DNA of 64,000 bases. Source: Saccharicrinis sp963675435. GTDB taxonomy: Bacteria; Bacteroidota; Bacteroidia; Bacteroidales; Marinilabiliaceae. Both the position numbers and the translations under genes were made by a program. Every line of letters starts with the position of its first letter. Position 1 is the first letter of the stretch. The notes beneath the pieces were generated by a model, which worked only from the letters and a program-made list of their open reading frames with translations, was not told where the DNA came from and ran no database searches. Of the stretch, positions 26,882-32,845 are shown one piece after another. Where the stretch lies: positions 3,472,001-3,536,000 of the forward strand of contig OY776216.1 of assembly GCA_963675435.1 (NCBI GenBank), given 5' to 3'.

Positions 26882-27946
26882 TTATTCTTCCAAATCCTCA
26901 CTTCCCTTAATTTCCAACGTTGTTGCAAGTTCTTTTTCTATTTCTTCAATTGTCGGTAATTCTCCTTTCAAATCTGCCGGAACGGATTTTATTATTTCAT
27001 ATTCTGCAACTCCTATTGGTTGTGTTGTACCTCTTAAGGCATATTCCGCAATCACTTCGGATTTACCTTTACACAATAAAAGTCCAATTGTTGGATTTTC
27101 ATTTTCGGTTTTCATCAAATCATCTACAGCAGATAAATATAGATTCATTTTCCCTGCATATTCAGCTCGAAATTTTACTGATTTCAACTCAACAACAACA
27201 TAACATTTCAACTTAATATGGTAAAATAATAAGTCAATATAGAAATCCTCTCCATCTATTTTTAAAGGTACTTGCCTGCCAACAAAAGAAAATCCACCTC
27301 CAAGTTCTAATAAAAATGCAGTAATATGCTTAACTAATTGTTCTTCGATATCTTTTTCTAATGCTTTTTCTGTTAATGTTAAAAAGTCAAATTTGTATGG
27401 GTCTTTGAGAGTTTCACGAGCTAATTCAGAATGTGGCTCAGGTAAAGTTTCCTTAAAATTGGTAATTGCTTTTCCTGCCCTTGAATAAAAATCTAAATCT
27501 ATTTGATGAGCTAAAACTGTTCTTGACCAATTATTTTCAACTGTTTTATTGATATAAAAAATTGCTTCTTCTATAGAGTTAGATTTTGAAACAATTAATA
27601 CATTTTGTCCCCAAGGAATTTGTCCAACAAGTTGTTGGACTTTTTCTATATCAAGACCTGACTCAACATAAAACTCATACCATTTGCGCATTGAAAACAA
27701 ATTAGACCTTGAGAATCCTTGCTGATTTGGAAAGTGCTTTTTCAAATCTAAAGACACTTTTTCAACAACAGATGTACCCCATTTTTCTCGGCTTATTGTC
27801 TCTGAAATTGATTTCCCTATTTTCCAGTACAAATCTAATAATACGTGGTTTACAGAAATTGAAGCTTTAATCTGAGCATTTTGAATCTCAGATTTTAATT
27901 CCTCAATCCATTGTTTATATTCTGAAGTATGTTGAATCAAATCCAT
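26882..27946 (-). CDS. PDDEXK nuclease, DUF1016/YhcG family, cassette 2
   Basis: A 354-residue protein. The N-terminal DUF1016 part (about 1-150) includes LYWKIGKSISE, FSRSNLFSMRKWYEFY and VGQIPWGQNVLI. The C-terminal nuclease domain (about 160-325) carries the PD-(D/E)xK core as FYIDLLFYH (Asp) and CYVVVELKS (ExK), then KMNLYLSAVDD and GLLLCKGKSEVIAEYAL. The family binds or cuts nucleic acid and is common on mobile elements and next to restriction systems; its natural role is unsettled. The catalytic residues are present and the length is normal. There is no restriction partner in the cassette. Confidence 0.88.
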   Translation of the reverse strand: MDLIQHTSEYKQWIEELKSEIQNAQIKASISVNHVLLDLYWKIGKSISETISREKWGTSVVEKVSLDLKKHFPNQQGFSRSNLFSMRKWYEFYVESGLDIEKVQQLVGQIPWGQNVLIVSKSNSIEEAIFYINKTVENNWSRTVLAHQIDLDFYSRAGKAITNFKETLPEPHSELARETLKDPYKFDFLTLTEKALEKDIEEQLVKHITAFLLELGGGFSFVGRQVPLKIDGEDFYIDLLFYHIKLKCYVVVELKSVKFRAEYAGKMNLYLSAVDDLMKTENENPTIGLLLCKGKSEVIAEYALRGTTQPIGVAEYEIIKSVPADLKGELPTIEEIEKELATTLEIKGSEDLEE

Positions 27947-28015
27947 GTTCTAACCTTTTGCACAAAGATATACTTTTTAGTCGATTAGGTGATTTCGTTT
28001 TTTCGCGCTCGAATT

Positions 28016-28211
28016 GGTTACAACGATACGCATATGAGGCGTGTGGGGATTGAAATAGACAAACTTCTCAAAATCGCACTTAGCTCATTGCTTTTCAATA
28101 GGCTAAATTAATAAGAAAGAGTCGATTTAAAAGCAATGGGCGGACACATTGAAATCACCACCATTCGCGAATCACCTGCACCCCACATGACTTATATGCA
28201 TTGTTGGCGTT
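28016..28211 (-). repeat. attC-like site S8 (end of cassette 1)
   Basis: The clearest intact site, about 190 bp. Outer arms CATATGAGGCGTGTGGGG (28031-28048) and CCCCACATGACTTATATG pair with few mismatches. The core is minus ATCG|TTGTAACC at 28024. The opening, minus TAACGCCAAC at 28203-28212, overlaps the stop codon of the cassette gene and is complementary to the cassette start at 28958. The interior is shared with S2. Confidence 0.88.
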
Positions 28212-28857
28212 AGTTTTTTCTTATTTCAAGTGTCATCTTTGATAATTGCTCTGACTCTAATATCTCTGCATACTCTTTCAAGCTTCCTATCTGTAGTTTT
28301 ATAGGTTCCAACTTATCATTATCAACAAAAAATCTAAATTCCTTTTGATATTCAAATTCAGTTGGCTTATCAAAAATAGTCAATTCTTTACATACAGTCT
28401 CCTTCTCATAATAATCCACAAAACTGTGATTGAATTTTTGACCACTTTTTTTAAGTTCATCAACAATCCTTTCAAAAAAATACTTATTGTTTTTTATCAT
28501 TAAGCAATGTGTTCCAAATCTAAAAATCCTTTCATCGATTTTAAAGTCTAATGGATTAGGAAATCCCTTTGATGAGATACAATAAAGAGAAAAAATATTT
28601 CCTCGTACTTCCTCATATGATTTTTTTAAATGAATTTTTTCATATTCAAAATCTCTATCAACTCCAGGGATTCTAAAAGTCCCAGGTAAAGAATTTATAA
28701 CCTCAGATGCACCTTCATAACTATCTCCTCTTAATTCATTATCCTCAATTTGCCTAAAATACTGAAGTGTATTCATGTATATAGTTCCATTTTCATAGAG
28801 GTCTTTAATATTTTCTTGACTTCCAATTTTTAGAAACATTTTTATTGTATGAGTCAT
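28210..28857 (-). CDS. Hypothetical protein, cassette 1 (nearest the recombinase)
   Basis: A 215-residue soluble protein starting MTHTIKMFLKIGSQEN, with YENGTIYMNTLQYFRQIEDNE and a later EFEYQKEFRFFVDN. The IYMNTLxYFR pattern with a distal acidic EFRFFV segment recalls uncharacterised DUF2971-like proteins, but I cannot assign it firmly. There is no signal peptide or membrane segment. It is the proximal cassette, so under the integron model it would be the most recently acquired and best expressed. Confidence 0.7.
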   Translation of the reverse strand: MTHTIKMFLKIGSQENIKDLYENGTIYMNTLQYFRQIEDNELRGDSYEGASEVINSLPGTFRIPGVDRDFEYEKIHLKKSYEEVRGNIFSLYCISSKGFPNPLDFKIDERIFRFGTHCLMIKNNKYFFERIVDELKKSGQKFNHSFVDYYEKETVCKELTIFDKPTEFEYQKEFRFFVDNDKLEPIKLQIGSLKEYAEILESEQLSKMTLEIRKN

Positions 28858-28945
28858 TTTTTTTAAAATTATATCTATTTATCTCCAATAGTTCTGACCC
28901 AGAATTAGTTGTATTGATATTAATATCTCACTAATTATGTGGAGT

Positions 28946-28966
28946 AAATTAACGCCAACTACTTTC
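28946..28966 (-). repeat. attI-like proximal crossover site
   Basis: Minus-strand AGTTGGCGTTAATT holds a G|TT crossover at 28959/28958, between the recombinase gene and cassette 1. It is the first core of the array and is not paired with a full palindrome of the cassette type, as expected for attI. The role is inferred from position and from the match to the inverse sequence in S8. Confidence 0.6.
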
Positions 28967-28967
28967 T

Positions 28968-29017
28968 AACCGAAGTACTATGTCAATTATTTCAATAATC
29001 GACATAGTATTTCGGTT
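28968..29017 (-). terminator. 23-bp hairpin between recombinase gene and cassette 1
   Basis: Arms 28968-28990 and 28995-29017 pair along all 23 positions if two G-U pairs are allowed; the loop is four bases. It begins 48 bases after the recombinase stop and ends about 9 bases from the attI-like core. It has no strong T-run on the minus strand, so it could be a terminator, an RNA element or part of the recombination site. Confidence 0.6.
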
Positions 29018-29065
29018 ATTTTTATTATGTCTTATGTATTTTTGCTAGCTAATATAATTTATTTT

Positions 29066-30523
29066 TTAAACATTTAAGTCGTCTAGTGGACTTTTAATCT
29101 GTTTTAAATATTTATTGCTCACGTGAGTATATATTTCAGTGGTTTTTGAGGAATTATGTCCTAATAGTTCTTGTATATAGCGCAAATCCGTGCCTGATTC
29201 CAATAAATGTGTGGCAAAGCTATGACGTAATGAATGTAAACCTCCTCGTTGCTGTACGCCGCTCTTAGCTATAGCCCTTTTTAATACTTTTCCGGCACTT
29301 CCTGCTGAATAAGGACCTCCAATCTGTCCCTCAAACAGATAGTTCTTTGGTTTATACTCCTTATAATATTGACGTAATATAGATAATTGTGATTCTCCCA
29401 AAATGGAGTACCGATCTTTTTTACCTTTGCCCTCAAAAATACTAATCCTCATTCGTTTGGAATCAATATCGCTCACTTTTAAACTGAGGGCCTCCCCAAT
29501 TCTTAAACCACTCCCGTACAATAGACTCAATAATGCCTTATGTTTCAAGTTATCAATGCTTCGCAATATTGTTGATACTTCTTGCTTGCTCCATACCTTG
29601 GGCAATTGCCTTCCTACCTTGGGTCTGATTACGCCTTGCAATTCAATCTCTTTTTTTAAGAATCCTTTATAATATAATTTGATGGCACTTACTGATTGAT
29701 TGATAGTTTTATACGAATATGCTTTTTCGCCCAACATGTACTGATGATACTCGTTAATTTGTTGAGGTAAGAAGTTGTCTATTTGACTTAACGAGTTTCT
29801 TTTATAGCTGTTGATAAAACGCAATACAAAATAGTAGTAGGTATTAACTGTATTTTCACTATAGCCCTTTAATTGCATAAACTTTATAAACTCCACCGGA
29901 CAACTTTTAAAAAGATAATCCTTGTTGTACGCCTGCTCATACAACAATTGAAGTATATGATAATCTTTAATTTTTAATTCGTTATTAATCCGTATTTGCA
30001 ACTTTGGCAAAACTTCATTAATAAATGCTTTTAAATACTGCAACTTAGGTTGAATAACAAACATTTTTAGCTCCTGATTCCAATGCGAATTCTTACAGTT
30101 AACCAGGATCTTGTTTACATTTTTCGAATACCTATATTTTACTACAATAAACCTATTATTAGCATCTTTATACGGAACCAAAGTAATAGCTCCCAATTTC
30201 TCAATAGGTTGTAAAACTCCATTAAAATAAGAACAATCTCCAATTATGGTTTCTTCTGCCTTTCCTTTTAATTGAGCTTCATAATAATGCGTATTAATTT
30301 CAGCTATATCTTCAAATATATCAACCAACAGACCAATTGTATTCGGAGCTGTACTCACTATGAATTTACTTTCCGACACATCCCATTTAATCCAGTCATT
30401 CTGTAATATCCGCTTGAGTATGGAATCATTCTTTTTAAAATGCAGGGCGCACAATTCTGTATTTTCCTTTTGAATTCTGTTTAAATAAATAACAGGTCTG
30501 TCATTCATGATTTTTATTTGCAA
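29066..30523 (-). CDS. Tyrosine recombinase, candidate non-canonical integron integrase
   Basis: Site-specific recombinase of 485 residues. Catalytic set: Arg 341 (GSGLRIGEAL), Lys in EGKGKKDR near 366, His 430 and Arg 433 (HSLRHSF), His 456 (LLGH) and Tyr 465 (IYTHV), all present. The core-binding domain lies at about 205-290. The first 180 residues contain two copies of a roughly 45-residue module (about 26-72 and 125-171; IKWDVSESKFIV and SHWNQELKMFVI align). The C-terminus IKSPLDDL resembles the RSPLDAL ending of IntI proteins, but the IntI-specific insertion before the HxxR motif is absent (only a short stretch between YYKEYKPKNYLF and GLHSLRH). It reads in the same direction as all nine cassettes and lies just upstream of the first core site. 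Confidence 0.88.
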   Translation of the reverse strand: MQIKIMNDRPVIYLNRIQKENTELCALHFKKNDSILKRILQNDWIKWDVSESKFIVSTAPNTIGLLVDIFEDIAEINTHYYEAQLKGKAEETIIGDCSYFNGVLQPIEKLGAITLVPYKDANNRFIVVKYRYSKNVNKILVNCKNSHWNQELKMFVIQPKLQYLKAFINEVLPKLQIRINNELKIKDYHILQLLYEQAYNKDYLFKSCPVEFIKFMQLKGYSENTVNTYYYFVLRFINSYKRNSLSQIDNFLPQQINEYHQYMLGEKAYSYKTINQSVSAIKLYYKGFLKKEIELQGVIRPKVGRQLPKVWSKQEVSTILRSIDNLKHKALLSLLYGSGLRIGEALSLKVSDIDSKRMRISIFEGKGKKDRYSILGESQLSILRQYYKEYKPKNYLFEGQIGGPYSAGSAGKVLKRAIAKSGVQQRGGLHSLRHSFATHLLESGTDLRYIQELLGHNSSKTTEIYTHVSNKYLKQIKSPLDDLNV

Positions 30524-30547
30524 ACTACCTACAATTTTTTATCATAA

Positions 30548-30562
30548 CCGTTTTATAAACGG
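30548..30562. promoter_or_regulatory. Inverted repeat in the recombinase/zinc-ribbon divergent promoter
   Basis: CCGTTT-TAT-AAACGG lies in the 73-bp gap between two divergent genes, 25 bases before the recombinase start. The size suits an operator for a small dimeric regulator, which is not identified. Confidence 0.35.
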
Positions 30563-30596
30563 CTAAATACGTCTATTAACGTTTAATAATACTACT

Positions 30597-30908
30597 ATGA
30601 GTACTCAAATATGTTTGTATTGTAAAGAAACCTTGAAAGGCAGAAGTGATAAAAAGTTTTGTAACGCACAATGTAAAAGTGCCTACCATAACCAGGCAGA
30701 AAGTACTTCTGAAGCATTTATCAGAAGTGTTAACAAACAACTTAGAAGCAACCGCAAAGCACTTCGAATTGCTTGCCCACAAGGTAAAGCTACGGTTCGT
30801 AATCTTTATTATTTTTGTTACGATTATGGTTATACTCCTTCTGTTGATTCTGAAAAAGTAGTTGTAATTCAGCAACAAAACTATATGAACAACAACCCAA
30901 TTCATTAA
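30597..30908 (+). CDS. Small zinc-ribbon protein
   Basis: A 103-residue protein. ICLYCKETLKGRSDKKFCNAQCKSAYHN (residues 5-32) carries two cysteine pairs (CxxC and CxxxC) spaced like a treble-clef zinc finger. A basic helix follows (NKQLRSNRKAL), so nucleic-acid binding is plausible. It is a type seen widely in Bacteroidota without known function. It is divergent from the recombinase and might share its control, but nothing links the two directly. Confidence 0.75.
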   Translation: MSTQICLYCKETLKGRSDKKFCNAQCKSAYHNQAESTSEAFIRSVNKQLRSNRKALRIACPQGKATVRNLYYFCYDYGYTPSVDSEKVVVIQQQNYMNNNPIH

Positions 30909-31886
30909 TTTTTTTCATAAAAAGCTTATGTGCTTTTGTTTAGTAGCACTTTGTCAATGCCACTTTTAAGCCTGTTCCCATAAAGGAAAAAAAGAACTCA
31001 GGCAATGATTAATACTCATTTTAGCGTGGCACAGAAAAAAATTGATTCTATGCGCTTCATTATCAGGAATACAAAAAGACACTTATCGCAGCAAAAAAAC
31101 AAAAATGATGCAGTTATCCATTTAATCCATAATGCATATCAAATATTCAAAGCTCATCAACAATCTGTATTTTCTTGTAATTTGCTTTACGCTCCTATGG
31201 TATGTCTAGGATATGACGTCGTACTGACTATGTTTTGTTCAAGCATATTTTATGATCTTTCTTTGCTTCCTTAGAAGCAATGCCTATGCATAGAAAAATC
31301 AAAGAATATGCATACACAACACAACCACAATACAAGCACTATACAACGAAATAGCATTGACTATGCATACAACTAGCAATGCCTATGCATAGGATTAGCA
31401 AAGCCGTAGCATAGAAATGCAAAGACCTAGCAAAGAAAAGTCATAAAAACACCGAAAAACACCAAAACTTGGAATATTTTTGGCCAAAAACGTGATTTTG
31501 CGGAATATTTTTATCGTTTTTTGCCATTTTCCGGAATATTGGCCCTTTTTTAGCTCTTTTCGACTCAAAACTGATTTTACTCAAATTTCTTTATCACTAT
31601 TAATCAATCAATTACAAGCGAAAAAAGTTACAGTAAAATTACTGTAACTTTTTTCGATACACTTTTCAATATACTTTAGTACTAAGAAAAATGGTAGGAA
31701 GGAAAAGGGAGAAGGGAACAAGGAACAGGGAGAAAGGTGATTTACAGCTCTGAAAAATAACAAATCATCAAATTAACGAATAAGCGAATAAACGAATTAA
31801 CAATAAAAACGTCGGCCGATATTTGTTTAACCCGGGCTCTGTTACAACCTGATCAGTTATAGCAGAGCTTACTAAAACAAAAAGTC
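30909..31886. other. 978-bp noncoding, repeat-rich stretch
   Basis: No convincing gene is present; an 89-codon ORF at 31005 has no recognisable features. The palindrome CCTATGCATAGG and variants of CTATGCATA recur near 31283, 31357 and 31373. GGAATATT recurs at about 31472, 31502 and 31542. A perfect hairpin lies at 31619-31656. Purine-rich GGAAGGAAAAGGGAGAAGGG follows near 31695. AATTAACGAATAAGCGAATAAACGAATTAAC near 31772-31802 is a short tandem pattern. Confidence 0.6.
31619..31656. terminator. Perfect 18-bp inverted repeat, possible bidirectional terminator
   Basis: Arms CGAAAAAAGTTACAGTAA and its exact complement are separated by two bases, with A-runs and T-runs on both sides, so it could stop transcription in either direction. 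The nearest upstream gene ends 700 bases away. Confidence 0.6.
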
Positions 31887-32528
31887 ATGGGAACATATAA
31901 TAAAGGAATCAACGGAAGATTCACAGGAAAAGTAGGTAGTACAGTAGGTAGTCAATGGAAAGGTATTTCTGTTATGAAATCGCTACCCGATTTTAGTAAT
32001 CACAAAGCCAGCGAAAAACAATTGGCACACAGAGAAAAATTCAGACTTGCCACAAAGTTCTTGCAGCCATTGTATCCGGTGATACAATTAGGATTCAAAA
32101 ACCAGGATAATTTAAAGTCGCCGTATAATGCAGCCATGTCTGAGTTAATGAAATATACCATTGAAGGTGAATATCCTGGTTATAAGGTTAACCTTGAAAA
32201 TTTGGTATTATCCGTAGGATCATTAAAAGCTGCTACCAGACCAACTGTTGAAGTAAATGGTGAGGAAGTTATTTTTAATTGGAAGTACAGAGATGCAAAT
32301 GACGATAAGTTTGCAGACAATGGGGTAATTCTTGTAGTTATTGCTGAGGGCTATTACCCAGAATATTCTATTTGCGAAAGTATACGTTCTGAAGGTACAG
32401 CCAGTTTGTATCTGCCAGATGCTCCCCTGGGAACTGTGGTACATTGTTACATAGCTTTTGCCGCTATGGATGATACAAACCGCGTTAGCAATAGCGTTCA
32501 CGCAGGAACTGTTATTATTACGGAGTAA
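31887..32528 (+). CDS. DUF6266 family protein
   Basis: A 213-residue protein. The start MGTYNKGINGRFTGKVGSTVGSQWKGISVMKSLP contains the family signature (GxFxGKVGxxVGxxWKGxxxxRxLP). The rest is a beta-rich domain of unknown function. The gene is alone between long noncoding stretches and is followed by a strong terminator. The role is unknown, although family members often occur in multiple copies in Bacteroidota. Confidence 0.85.
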   Translation: MGTYNKGINGRFTGKVGSTVGSQWKGISVMKSLPDFSNHKASEKQLAHREKFRLATKFLQPLYPVIQLGFKNQDNLKSPYNAAMSELMKYTIEGEYPGYKVNLENLVLSVGSLKAATRPTVEVNGEEVIFNWKYRDANDDKFADNGVILVVIAEGYYPEYSICESIRSEGTASLYLPDAPLGTVVHCYIAFAAMDDTNRVSNSVHAGTVIITE

Positions 32529-32561
32529 TGGACTATTTGATTTTTTAATTACAATTTGAAT

Positions 32562-32596
32562 AAAGGTCGTTTCTATAACAGGAACGACCTTTTTTT
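32562..32596 (+). terminator. Terminator after the DUF6266 gene
   Basis: AAAGGTCGTT and AACGACCTTT form a 10-bp stem followed by seven T. It lies 34 bases after the stop. Confidence 0.9.
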
Positions 32597-32845
32597 AGTG
32601 TCATACAAAAAGATTAGCTGTATAATATAAACTGTTTAATTATACCACGAAGACGCTAAGCCGAACATAGGAAACAAACTTTTATTTCTAAATACAAACA
32701 AAGCCATGCTTTTAGAATATATAACAAAACGCAATGCTGAACAAAATATATTAAAACTGCTTTGAACAAACAGAACTGTATTAAAAGAGACAGTTCCGTT
32801 TTATTAATAAAATAAGAATATTGAAGTACAATATCAAAGAATACT
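32597..32845. other. Noncoding gap between DUF6266 gene and uvrA
   Basis: No ORF is supported. ACCACGAAGACGCTAAG at about 32643 resembles low-complexity phrases I know from other bacterial genomes. A hairpin at 32768-32801 (AAACAGAACTGT against ACAGTTCCGTTT, one mismatch) is the likely uvrA terminator. Confidence 0.5.

Larger units (their letters stand above)
6191..29022 (-). other. Integron-like gene-cassette array (nine cassettes, all minus strand)
   Basis: From the recombinase downward the crossover points (on the G of the G|TT core) lie near 28959, 28024, 26750, 23828, 22926, 18926, 15816, 12693, 11571 and, degraded, 6197. Each unit holds one gene (one unit holds two) followed by a palindromic site of 120-195 bp. 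In eight of nine units the first bases of the cassette reappear inverted at the opening of its own terminal palindrome: GTTGGCGTTA, GTTGTAACCA, GTTGTACATT, GTTATGCCTT, GTTACCTACC, GTTAGTAAAC, GTTATGGGC and GTTGTGTGGA. That relation follows when free circular cassettes insert at a G|TT point, as in integrons. Three introns and three insertion sequences have invaded the array. Assignment as an integron relative is inference from structure. Confidence 0.85.

Noticed and set aside
6191..29022. Intergenic palindromes as ordinary terminators, REP elements or a CRISPR array
   Set aside because: They are too long, share a fixed core, obey the start/end complementarity rule and are hit by introns at one position; spacing is far too large and irregular for CRISPR.
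29066..30523. Classic IntI integrase, or a phage/ICE integrase
   Set aside because: The IntI-specific insertion is missing, so I do not call it IntI. No phage structural, replication or conjugation genes are near, and no tRNA attachment site is visible.
31005..31274. An 89-codon ORF
   Set aside because: No motif, unusual composition at the C-terminus, no convincing start context and location in repeat-rich noncoding DNA.
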